Assembly (NCBI GenBank): GCA_007844125.1
Contig: CM017556.1
Coordinates: 25,977,830-26,041,829, forward strand
Direction of reading: 5' to 3'
Length of the DNA stretch: 64,000 nt
From: Sinonovacula constricta
Taxonomy: Eukaryota; Mollusca; Bivalvia; Cardiida; Solecurtidae
Shown: one piece after another, positions 41,655 to 54,900 of the stretch
Layout: each line of letters begins with the position of its first letter
Numbering within the stretch: position 1 is the first letter of the stretch
The notes under the pieces: generated by a model
Database searches by the model: none
The model's input: only the letters and a program-made list of their open reading frames with translations
What the model was told of the DNA's origin: nothing
Made by a program: the position numbers and the translations under genes

Positions 41655-44600
41655 AGTGAAAGGAGCCCACTACTTACAGGAGCCAACCACAAGCAGGTGC
41701 TCACTACTAACAGGAGCCAACCACAAACAGGAGCCAACTACTTACAGGAGCCAACACAAACAGGAGCCCACTACTTACAGGAGCCAACCACAAACAGGAG
41801 CCCACTACTAACAGGAGCCAACCACAAACAGGAGCAAACCACTTACAGGAAACCACAACTAGCATGTGCCCACTACTAACAGGGGCCAACCATTAGCAAA
41901 AGCCCACTACTAACAGGGGCCAACCACTAGCAGGTGCCCACGTCTAACAGGAGCCAACCAATAACAAGAGCCCACTACTAACAGGGGCCAACCAATAACA
42001 AGAGCCCACTACTAACAGGGGCCAACCACTAGCAGGTGCCCACGTCTAACAGGAGCCAACCAATAACAAGAGCCCACTACTAACAGGGGCCAACCAATAA
42101 CAAGAGCCCACTACTAACAGGGGCCAACCAATAACAAGAGCCCACTACAACAGGGGCCAACCACTAGCAGGTGCCCACGTCTAACAGGAGCCAACCAATA
42201 ACAAGAGCCCACTACTAACAGGGGCCAACCAATAACAAGAGCCCACTACTAACAGGGGCCAACCAATAACAAGAGCCCACTACTAACAGGGGCCAACCAC
42301 TAGCAGGTGCCCACGTCTAACAGGAGCCAACCAATAACAAGAGCCCACTACTAACAGGGGCCAACCAATAACAAGAGCCCACTACTAACAGGGGCCAACC
42401 ACTAGCAGGTGCCCACTACCGACAGAAGCCAACTACTAGAGCAGGAGCACACTACTAACAGGTTCCCACTGCTAACAGGAGCCAACCACTAGCAGGAGCC
42501 CACTGCTAACAGGAGCCAACTACTAGAGTAGGAGCACTCTACTAGCAGGAGCACACTACTAGCAGGAACTACTAGCTGGAGCACACTACTAGCTGGAGCA
42601 CAACACTAGCAGGAGCCAACTACTAACAGGAGTCTGCTACAAGCAGGAGCCCAACTACTAACAGAAGCGTACTACTTACATGAGTCTGCTACAAGCAGGA
42701 GCCCACTACTAGCAGGAGCCCAATACTAGCAGGAGCCCACTTCTAACAGGAGCCCACTACTAGCAGGAGCCCACTACTTACAGGAGCCAACCACAAGCAG
42801 GTGCTCACTACTAACAGGAGCCAACCACAAGCAGGTGCTCACTACTAACAGGAGCCAACCACAAGCAGGTGCTCACTACTAACAGGAGCCAACCACAAAC
42901 AGGAGCCAACTACTTACAGGAGCCAAGCACAAACAGGAGCCCACTACTTACAGGAGCCAACCACAAACAGGAGCCCACTACTAACAGGAGCCAACCACAA
43001 ACAGGAGCCAACCACTTACAGGAAACCACAACTAGCATGTGCCCACTACTAACAGGGGCCAACCATTAGCAAAAGCCCACTACTAACAGGGGCCAGCCAC
43101 TAGCAGGTGCCCACGTCTAACAGGAGCCAACCAATAACAAGAGCCCACTACTAACAGGGGCCAACCACTAGCAGGTGCCCACTTGTAACAGGAGCCATCC
43201 ACTAGCAGGAGCCCACTACCGGCAGAAGCCAACTACTAGAGCAGGAGCACACTACTAACAGGTTCCCACTGCTAACAGGAGCCAACCACTAGCAGGAGCC
43301 CACTGCTAACAGGAGCCAACTACTAGAGTAGGAGCACTCTACTAGCAGGAGCACACTACTAGCAGGAACTACTAGCAGGAGCACACTACTAGCAGGAGCA
43401 CAACACTAGCAGGAGCCAACTACTAACAGGAGTCTGCTACAAGCAGGAGCCCAACTACTAACAGAAGCGTACTACTTACATGAGTCTGCTACAAGCAGGA
43501 GCCCACTACTAGCAGGAGCCCAATACTAGCAGGAGCCCACTTCTAACAGGAGCCCACTACTAGCAGGAGCCCACTACTAGCAGGAGCCCACTACTTACAG
43601 ACGCCTACAACTAGCAAGAGCACACTACTAGACTACTAGCAGGAGACCACTACTAGCAGGAGCCCACTACTTCCAGAAGCCTACAACTAGCAGGAGCCCA
43701 CTACTAGACTACTAGCAGGAGCCCACTACTAGCAGGAGCCCACTAGTAGCAGGAGCCCACTACGAACAGGAGCCCACTACTAACAGGAGCCCACTACTAG
43801 CAGGAGCCCACTACTAGCAGGAGCTCACTAGTAGCAGGAGTCCACTACTAACAGAAGCCCACTACTAGCAGGAGCCCACTACTAGCAGGAGCTCACTACT
43901 AACAGGAGTCCCCTACTAGCAGGACCCCACTACTTCCAGAAGCCTAATACTATCAGAAACTCACTACTAACAGGAGCCCACTACTAGCAGGAGCCCACTA
44001 CTAACTGGAGCCCACTACTAACAGGAGCCAACCATTAGCCAGTGCCCACTACTAACATGGGCCTACCACTAGCAGGAGCCAAATACTTACAGGGGCCAAT
44101 CACAAGCAGGAGTCCACTTCTAACAGCGGCCAAGCACTAGCAGGAGCCCACTACTAACAGCGGCCAAGCACTAGCAGGAGCCCACTACTAACAGCTGCCA
44201 AGCACTAGCAGGTGCCCACTACTAATATGAGCCAACCACAAGCAGGAGTTCACTACTAACAGTGGCCAAGCACTAGCAGGAGCCCACTACTAACATGAGC
44301 CAAGCAAAAGCAGGAGCCCACTACTAACAGCGGCCAAGCACTAGCAGGTGCCCACTACTAACAGCGGCGAAGCACTAGCAGGAGCCCACTACTAACAGCG
44401 GCCAAGCACTAGCAGGAGCCCACTACTAACAGCGGCCAAGCACTAGCAGAAGCCCACTACTAACATGAGCCAACCACAAGCAGGAGCCCACTACTAACAG
44501 CGGCCAAGCACTAGCAGGTGCCCACTACTAACAGCCGCCAAGCACTAGCTGGTGCCAACTACTAACATGAGCCAACCACAAGCAGGAGCCCACTATTAAC

Positions 44601-47125
44601 AGCGGCCAAGCACTAGCAGGAGCCCACTACTAACAGCGGCAAAGCACTTGCAGGTTCCCACTACTAAAATGAGCCAGCCACAAGCAGGAGCCCACTACCA
44701 ACAGCGGCCAAGCACTAGCAGGAGCCCACTACTAACAGCGGCCAAACACTAGCAGGAGCCCACTACTAACAGCGGCCAAACACTAGCAGGAGCCCACTAC
44801 TAACAGCGGCCAAACACTAGCAGGAGCCCACTTCTAACAGCGGCCAAGCACTTGCAGGTGCCCACTACTAACTTGAGCTAACTACAAGCAGGTGCCGACT
44901 ACTAACAGCGGCCAAGCACTAGCCGGAGCCTACTACTAACAGCGGCCAAGCACTAGCAGAAGCCCACTACTAACAGCGGCAAAGCACTTGCAGGTGCCCA
45001 CTACTAACATGAGCCAACCACAAGCAGGAGCCCACTACTAACAGAGGCCAACCACTAGCAGGAGCCCACTACTAACAGCGGCCAAGCACTAGCAGGAGCC
45101 CACTACTAACAGCGGCCAAGCACTTGCAGGTGCCCACTACTAACATGAGCCAACCACAAGCAGGTGCCCTCTACTAACAGTGGCCAACCACTAGCAGCAG
45201 TCCACTACTAACAGCGGCCAAGCACTAGCAGGAGCCCACTACTAACAGCGGCCAAGCACTAGCAGGAGCCCACTACTAACAGGAGCCAAACATTAGCAGG
45301 AGCCAACTACTAACATGAGCCAACCCCAGGCAGGAGCCCACTACTAACAAGGGCCAACCACTAGCAGGTGCCCACTACTAACAGGGGCCAACCACGAGCA
45401 GGTGCCCACTACTAACAGGGGCCAACCACAAGCAGGAGGCCACACCTAATAGGGGTCAAGCACAAGCCGTGCCCACTACAAACAGGGGCCTTCCACTAGC
45501 CGGTGCCAACTACTAACAGGGGCTGACCACTAGCAGGTGCCAACTACTAATAGGGGCCAACCACTAGCGGGTGTCCACTAATAAAAGGGACCAACCACAA
45601 ACAGGATCCCACTACTAACAGCGGCCAACAGCTAACAGGTGCCAATTACTAACAGGAGCCTGCTACAAGCAGGAGACCACCACTAACAGGAGCCCACAAC
45701 TAACAGAAGCCTGCCAATAACAAAAGCCCACTACAGAAGCGTACTACTTACAGGAGCCTGCTACAAGCTAGAGCCCAATACTAGCAGAAGCTCACTACTA
45801 GAAGCAGTCCACTACTAACAGGAGCTCACTACTAGCAGGAGCTCACTACTAACAGGAGCCCACTAGTAGCAGGAGCCCACTACTAACAAGAGCCCACTGC
45901 TAGCAGGAGCACATTACTAACAGGAGCCCACTACTACCAGGAGCGCACTGCTGACAGAAGCCCTCTACTAACAGGAGCCCACTACTACCAGGAGCCCACT
46001 ATTACCAGAAGCCCTCTACTAGCAGGAGCCCACTACTAACAGGAGCCCTCTACTAACAGAAGCCCTATACAAACAGGAGCCATATACTACCAGTAGCTCA
46101 CTACTACCGGGAGCCCACTACTACCAGGAGCCCTCTACTAACAGGAGCCCACTACTTACAGGAGCCCTCTACTAACAGGAGCCCTCTACTAACAGGAGCC
46201 CACTACTACCAGGAGCCTACTACTACCAGGAGCCCACTACTACCAGGAGCCCTCTACTAACAGGAGCCCACTACTACCAGGAGCCCACTACTACCAGGAG
46301 CCCTCTACTACCAGGAGCCCACTACTACTAGGAGCCCACGACTACCAGGAGCCCACTACTAACAGGAGCCCTCTACTAACAGGAGCCCACTACTACCAGG
46401 AGCCCACTACTACCAGGAGCCCACTACTTACAGGAGCCCACTATTAACAGGAGCCCACTACTAACAGGAGCCCACTATTAACAGGAGCTCACTACTAACA
46501 GGAGCCCATTACTAACAGGAGACCACTACTAACAGGAGCCCACTATTAACAGGAGCTCACTATTAACAGCAGCCCACTACTAAGAGGAGCCCACTACTAA
46601 CTGGGGGCCACTATTAACAGGAGCTCACTGCTAACAGGAGCTCACTACTAACAGGAGCTCACTACTAACAGGAGTCCACTATTAACAGGAGCCCACTATT
46701 AACAGGAGCTCACTATTAACAGCAGCCTACTACCAACAGGAGCTCACTACTAACTGGAGGCCACTATTAACAGGAGCTCACTACTAACAGGAGCCCTCTA
46801 CTAACAGGAGCTCACTATTAACAGGAGCCCACTATTAACAGGAGCTCACTATTAACAGGTGCCCACTACTAACAGGAGCCCACTACTAACTGAAGGTCTC
46901 TATTAACAGAAGCTCACTACTAACAGGAGCCCTCTACTTACAGGAGCTCACTATTAACAGGAGCCCACTATTAACAGGAGCTCACTACTAACAGGAGCAC
47001 ATTACTACCAGGAGCCCACAACTACTAGGAGCCCACTTCTGACAGGAGCCCACTAATAATTGGCGCTCACTACTAACAGGAGCCCACTACTATCAGGAGC
47101 TCACTACTAATAGGAGCCCACTACT
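41655..47125. repeat. ~17-bp based satellite array, 5.5 kb
   Basis: Hundreds of units of the type CCACTACTAACAGGAGC, with local blocks of variants: AACCAATAACAAGAGCC (42.0-42.4 kb), AGCGGCCAAGCACTAGC (44.1-45.3 kb), CTACTACCAGGAGCC (45.9-46.4 kb) and TATTAACAGGAGC (46.4-47.0 kb). A longer block recurs: ACAGGAAACCACAACTAGC at 41846 and 43018, and CAGAAGCCAACTACTAGAGC near 42422 and 43214. Several higher-order layers are thus present. Confidence 0.97.
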
Positions 47126-47581
47126 CCCATCACTACCAGGACGAAGCTGACCCGGACGAACTTGTTCCCTGTGTTTTTATTAAATTTATTAATTACAACT
47201 GTCCTCGTTTTTTATTTGTGTAAGTGAAATAAAAAAAATGTGTTCTTATTTGCTCACAATGACTCATAGGTGGACGAACATTCATCTTTTTTCAGTAATC
47301 GTACTGGCTATAAATCAAAACATTCTTTGTAGTAGTTTGCGTACACTACTCGGTATTACACAATATTTAATCTGAACTTTAATAGCTTTAATAAGTTTTC
47401 AAAAGTTTAGTGTGTATAAACCTTTGTACATTCGGGTATTAGTGTAAAGAAGTCGCTAAACAGTAACACATCCTGCACGAAAGAGTATCATGCATTACAA
47501 GTACATGTATTCCATGTTACATTATTACTGTGTTTAGGGGATGATTTAGACGATTAAGTAAATACAAAAGTTATTAGCTCT

Positions 47582-47842
47582 TTGCCAATGTATTTGTATT
47601 ATATGTAGTTTGTCATTTTATTTTTAATGAAACATTTGGTGTGAGGCACCCGTGTATTTATATTATACGTAGTTTGTCATTTTATTTTTAATGAAACATT
47701 TGGTGTGAGGCGCCAGTGTATTTATATTATATGTAGTTTGTCATTTTTGTTTTTAATGAAACATTTGGTGTGAGGCACCAGTGTATTTATATTATATGTA
47801 GTTTGTCATTTTTGTTTTTAATGAAACATTTGGTGGGAGGTC
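47582..47842. repeat. 64/65-bp tandem repeat, four copies
   Basis: GTATTTATATTATATGTAG, TTTGTCATTTTATTTTTAATG and AAACATTTGGTGTGAGGC repeat four times, with CACC or CGCC joints. Confidence 0.93.
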
Positions 47843-48002
47843 TTAAGCGTTTTTATGCATGTAAACAACCGTGAACGAACCCTACACCTTGCAACAGTTT
47901 TTCATTTTTATTACCATTTCTTTGTTCTGTGAACTGCTCTGCCTCAACGTTTTCAACGTTCGAAATCATTTACTTGAGTTTTAGACAAAAATACCACACT
48001 TG

Positions 48003-48006
48003 AAGT

Positions 48007-48041
<35 letters not shown>

Positions 48042-48110
48042 TTTGGGTTTTACGGCACACCGACACTTAACAGGTAATACGGCACCGAATACAAAGTTAA
48101 ATGTGAATAG
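48003..48110. repeat. (TTTA)n tract joined to a dispersed-repeat end
   Basis: About ten TTTA units run into GGGTTTTACGGCACACCGACAC, which resembles the end of a common molluscan dispersed repeat in which a (TTTA)n tail precedes a GGGTTTTACG-type sequence. That family link is from memory and is tentative. Confidence 0.5.
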
Positions 48111-48755
48111 AGCATAATCAGGCAAAAACCAAACCATGTGGGTAAAAAAATAGAAAAATATAAAAACAGTGTAAATGGTTATTGTAGCTTGTTTATGTTA
48201 GAATAAAATTAAAGTAGCAAGGTCGAATATACGTCAATGGAAAACAAATATACCAACAGTTAAGATAGTAAATTTTCAAGTATATTACAATCAAAAAGTA
48301 GATAAGTGCCCATGCATGTCAGTTAAATGTCAAGTGAGAAAAGCAATAAGATGAGACATTACAGAAAACAGAGCTAACCCAACAGTTACCGCTGTGATAC
48401 GGTCAATACCTTAGTCAGATATTAATGATGTTTAATTCGATGAAGCACGTGCACATTCTATCTTAAAACAACCTCCACCTTGGTCAATTACAACTCGAAC
48501 ACACACATGATGGGAAGATGGTTTTATTCTGTAAATGATACATCGCTCAGTCACTTACGTGATAATTGTATAGACATGTATTACAGTAACTGCACAAATA
48601 GGTAAATAGTTGTAAAACAGTACATAAATGAAAAATTTTAGTGTCTACCGGTAAAGCGGGCATAATATTATAGAAAATAGAAATGATAAATATAAAAGAA
48701 AAAAAAATAGATAAACACACAAAAAAATCCGATTCAGTAAAGAGTTATTGTTTAC

Positions 48756-48916
48756 CTTGTCATGTCCAATCTTGAACAGCAACGGGGTTATCCATTTCAT
48801 GACAAGTAAGAAGTCAATAATACACATCGTAATGAATCCTGCCCACATAATGAGTGTCTTGTCGTCTTCGTCGTTTTCGCCGTTACATGTATCTCCAGAC
48901 GACCAGGTAATGACAG
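48756..48916 (-). CDS. NOX5-like exon f (extracellular loop and TM4)
   Basis: Encodes VITWSSGDTCNGENDEDD, then a hydrophobic helix IMWAGFITMCIIDFLLV and TPLLFKIGHDK. The phase matches exon e. Its place after TM3, and a basic residue plus G-H at the end (family: RRSGHFEVFY), fit TM4 of NOX proteins, but sequence identity is weak. Acceptor CTAACAG, donor GTAAAC. Confidence 0.65.
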
Positions 48917-51900
48917 CTGTTAGCAGAGAGACATGTGTTGTATTAAAGGTTAATAAAATCCGCCAGTACTTGCACTCAATCTTGTTGTATTAAATTGATA
49001 ACAATGGTGCAATAGTGCAGTTAAATAACATAATTTTAAAGTCACGACAAAGTAATAGAAACATAATTATTAGCCAAAAATGAGGTATATCACGTTTACA
49101 ATTGAATAACAAAAATGTATTTATAAATAACGTCAAACTGACAGCCGTATAATGAAATGTATATGTATGATATAACAGAAATGTGGTGCCTAACTTACTT
49201 CCTTCTATGTGTTACAATGTACGCATTAAAGAAATGCTGATACCCCTTCACGTTCCTTTATAAGGACAAGTAGTCAGTACATATAGATACATTGTCGATA
49301 TGAACAACGGTATGTTCGTCTAGCCGCATTAGCAATGTGAACAATGATGTCTATCTGCTTGTCTACCGACACATATGGCTATAGGAGCAATGGTGTGTAA
49401 CTCGCGATGGCAATGTGAGTTATTATGTGTACCTACATGCATAGGCGATACGAACAATTGTGCGTATTCCCCACACTGATGAAACGAGAAATATGGTGTT
49501 TTACTCAGACTGGCGATATGAGCAATGGTGTGTATACCCCCAGGCTGGCGATATGAGCAATGGTGTGCATACCCCCAGACTGGCGATATGAGCAATGGTG
49601 TGTATAACCCCACACTGGCGATATGAACAATGGTGTGTGTATCCCACACTGGCGATATGAACAATGGTGTGTGTAACCCCACACTGGCGATATGAACAAT
49701 GGTGTGCATACCCCCACACTGGCGATATGAGCAATGGTGTGTATAACCCCACACTGGCGATATGAACAATGGTGTGTGTAACCCCACACTGGCGATATGA
49801 ACAATGGTGTGCATACCTCCAGACTGGCGATATGAGCAATGGTGTGCATACCCCCACACTGGCGAAATAAGCAATGGTGTGTATAACCCCACACTGGCGA
49901 TATGAACAATGGTGTGTGTAACCCCACACTGGCGATATGAACAATGGTGTGTATAACCCCATACTGGCGATATGAACAATGGTGTGTATATCCCACACTG
50001 GCGATATGAGAAATGGTGTGTATATCCCGACACTGGCGATATGAGAAATGGTGTGTATATCCCACACTGGCGATATGAGAAATGGTGTGTATATCCCACA
50101 CTGGCGATATGAGAAATGGTGTGTATACCCCGACACTGGCGGTATGAACAATGGTGTGTATAACCCCACACTGGCGATATGAACAATGGTGTGTGTAACC
50201 CCACACTGGCGATATGAACAATGGTTTGTATAACCCCACACTGGCGATATGAACAATGGTGTGTATATCCCACACTGGCGATATGAGAAATGGTGTGTAT
50301 ACCCCGACACTGGCGATATGAACAATGATGTGTATACCCCCACACTGGCGATATGAACAATGGTGTGTATACCCCCACACTGGCGTTATGAACAATGGTG
50401 TGTATAACCCCAACTGGCGATATGAACAATGATGTGTATACCCCCACACTGGCGATATGAACAATGGTGTGTATACCCCCACACTGGCGTTATGAACAAT
50501 GGTGTGTATAACCCCACACTGGCGTTATGAACAATGGTGTGTATATCCCACACTGGCGATATGAGAAATGGTGTGTATACCCCCACACTGGCGGTATGAA
50601 CAATGGTGTGTATAACCCCACACTGGCCATATGACAAATGGTGTGTATATCCCACACTGGCGATATGAGAAATGGTGTGTATAACCCCACACTGGCGATA
50701 TGAGAAATGGTGTGTATATCCCACACTGACGATATGAGAAATGGTGTGTATATCCCACACTGGCGATATGAAAAATGGTGTGTATATCCCACACTGGCGA
50801 TATGAGAAATGGTGTGTATAACCCCACACTGGCGATATGAGAAATGGTGTGTATATCCCACACTGGCGATATGAGAAATGGTGTGTATATCCCACACTGG
50901 CGATATGAGAAATGGTGTGTATATCCCACACCGGTGATATAAGAAATGGTGTGTATAACCCCACACTGGCGATATGAGAAATGGTGTGTATATCCCATAC
51001 TGGCGATATGAGAAATGGTGTGTATAACCCCACACTGGCGATATGAGAAATGGTGTGTATACCCCGACACTGGCGGTATGAACAATGGTGTGTATAACCC
51101 CACACTGGCGATATAAGAAATGGTGTGTATATCCCACACTGGCGATATGAGAAATGGTGTGTATACCCCGACACTGGCGGTATGAACAATGGTGTGTATA
51201 ACCCCACACTGGCGATATGAGAAATGGTGTGTATATCCCACACTGGCGTTATGAGAAATGGTGTGTATACCCCCCCCCCCCACACACACACACACACACA
51301 CACATACACCGGCGATATGAACAATGGTGTGTAAACCGAAACACCGGCAATATGAACAATGGTGTGTATCCTACACACTGGCGATATAAGCAATAGTGTG
51401 TATATCCCACAGTAGCGAGATGAACAATGAACATTGAGTTTTCATATAGCTGCATTAGCGATACGATCAGTCATGTTAACCCACCCACGTTAGCGATATG
51501 GTCAACAGTGTTTACCTACACACATCAGCGATTTGGTCAACAGTGTTTACCTACCCACATCAGCGATATAGTCAACAGTGTTTACCTACCCACGCTAGCG
51601 ATATGATCAACAGTGTTTACCTACCCATATCAGCGATATGGTCAACAGTGTTTACCTACACACATCAGCGATATAGTCAACAGTGTTTACCTACCCTCAT
51701 CAGCGATATAGTCAACAGTGTTTACCTACACACATCAGCGATATAGTCAACAGTGTTTACCTACACACATCAGCGATATGGTCAACAGTGTTTACCTACC
51801 AATTTCAGCGATATGGTCAACAGTGTTTACACACCCACATCAGCGATATGTTCAACATTGTTCAACACCCACATCAGCGATATGGTCAACAGTGTTTACA

Positions 51901-54900
51901 CACCCACATCAGCGATATGGTCAACAGTGTTTACACACCAACATCAGCGATATGGTCAACAGTGTTTACACACCAACATCAGCGATATGGTCAACAGTGT
52001 TTACACACCCACATCAGCGGTATGGTCAACAGTGTTTACACACCCACATCAGCGATATGGTCAACAGTGTTTACACACCCACGTTAGCGATATGGTCAAC
52101 AGTGTTTACACACCCACATCAGCGATATGGTCAACAGTGTTTACCTACCAATTTCAGCGATATGGTCAACAGTGTTTACACACCCACATCAGCGATATGT
52201 TCAACATTGTTCAACACCCACATCAGCGATATGGTCAACAATGTTTACACACCCACATCAGCGATATGATCAACAGTGTTTACACACCTACATCAGCGGT
52301 ATGGTCAACAGTGTTTACACACCCACATCAGCGATATGGTCAACAGTGTTTACACACCCACGTTAGCGATATGGTCAACAGTGTTTACCTACACACATCA
52401 GTGATATGGTCAACAGTGTTTACCTACACACATCAGCTATATAATCAACAGTGTTTACCTACACACATCAGCGATATGGTCAACAGTGTTTACACACCCA
52501 CATCAGCGAGAGTCAACAGTGTTTACACACCCACATCAGCGATATAATCAACAGTGTTTACACACCTACATCAGCGATATAGTCAACACTGTTTACACAC
52601 CCACATCAGCGGTATAATCAACAGTGTTTACCTACACACATCAGCGATATGGTCAACAGTGTTTACACACCCACATCAGCGATATAGTCAACACTGTTTA
52701 CACACCCACATCAGCGATATAATCAACAGTGTTTACCTACACACATCAGCGATATGGTCAACAGTGTTTACACACCCACATCAGCGAGAGTCAACAGTGT
52801 TTACACACCCACATCAGCGATATAATCAACAGTGTTTACACACCCACATCAGCGATATAATCAACAGTGTTTACACACCCACATCAGCGATATGTTCAAC
52901 GTTGTTTACACACCCACATCAGCGATATGTTCAACGTTGTTTACACACCCACATCAGCGATATGTTCAACGTTGTTTACACACCCACATCAGCGATATGT
53001 TCAACATTGTTTACACACCCACATCAGCGATATGATCAACAGTGTTTACACACCCACATCAGCGATATGATCAACAGTGTTTACACACCTACATCAGCGG
53101 TATGTTCAACGTTGTTTACACACCCACATCAGCGATATGTTCAACGTTGTTTACACACCCACATCAGCGATATGTTCAACAGTGTTTACACACCTACATC
53201 AGCGGTATGTTCAACGTTGTTTACACACCCACATCAGCGAAATGATCAACAGTGTTTACACACCCACATCAGCGATATGATCAACAGTGTTTACACACCT
53301 ACATCAGCGGTATGGTCAAGAGTGTTTACACACCTACATCAGCGATATGTTCAACGTTGTTTACACACCCACATCAGCGATATGTTCAACGTTGTTTACA
53401 CACCCACATCAGCGATATGTTCAACATTGTTTACACACCCACATCAGCGATATGATCAACAGTGTTTACACACCCACATCAGCGATATGATCAACAGTGT
53501 TTACACACCTACATCAGCGGTATGGTCAACAGTGTTTACACACCCACATCAGCGATATGGTCAACAGTGTTTACACACCCACATCAGCGATATAGTCAAC
53601 AGTGTTTACACACCCACATCAGTGGTATGATCAACAGTGTTTACCCACCTACATCAGTGGTATGATCAACAGTGTTTACACACCCACATCAGCGATATAG
53701 TCAACAGTGTTTACACACCCACATCAGCAATATAGTCTACAGTGTTTACACACCCACATCAGCGATATAGTCAACATTGTTTACACACCTACATCAGCGA
53801 TATGATCAACACTGTTTACCCACCCACATCAGCGATATAGTCAACAGTGTTTACACACCCACATCAGCGATATAGTTAACAGTGTTTACACACCCACATC
53901 AGCGGTATGATCAACAGCGTTTACCCACCTACATCAGTGGTATGATCAACAGTGTTTACACACCCACATCAGCGATATAGTCAACAGTGTTTACACACCC
54001 ACATCAGCGATATAGTCAACAGTGTTTACACACCCACATCAGCGATATGATCAACAGTGTTTACCCACCCACATCAGCGATATGGTCAACAGTGTTTACA
54101 CACCCACATCAGCGATATAGTCAACAGTGTTTACCCACCTACATCAGCGATATAGTCAACAGTGTTTACCCACCCACATCAGCGATATAGTCAACAGTGT
54201 TTACCCACCCACATCAGCGGTATGATCAACAGTGTTTACACACCCACATCAGCGATATAGTCAACAGTGTTTACACACCCACATCAGCGATATAGTTAAC
54301 AGTGTTTACACACCCACATCAGCGGTATGATCAACAGTGTTTACCCACCTACATCAGTGGTATGATCAACAGTGTTTACACACCCACATCAGCGATATAG
54401 TCAACAGTGTTTACCCACCCACATCAGCGATATAGTCAACAGTGTTTACCCACCTACATCAGCGATATAGTCAACAGTGTTTACCCACCCACATCAGCGA
54501 TATAGTCAACAGTGTTTACCCACCCACATCAGCGGTATGATCAACAGTGTTTACACACCCACATCAGCGATATAGTCAACAGTGTTTACACACCCACATC
54601 AGCGATATAGTTAACAGTGTTTACACACCCACATCAGCGGTATGATCAACAGTGTTTACCCACCTACATCAGTGGTATGATCAACAGTGTTTACACACCC
54701 ACATCAGCGATATAGTCAACAGTGTTTACACACCCACATCAGCGATATAGTCAACAGTGTTTACACACCCACATCAGCGATATGATCAACAGTGTTTACC
54801 CACCCACATCAGCGATATAGTCAACAGTGTTTACCCACCCACATCAGCGATATAGTCAACAGTGTTTACCCACCCACATCAGCGATATAGTCAACAGTGT

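Noticed and set aside
49329..51393. Several reverse-strand open frames of 240-370 codons (Tyr-Thr-His-His-rich)
   Set aside because: They lie wholly inside the 35-bp family 1 array, in several frames at once, and have no unique domain.
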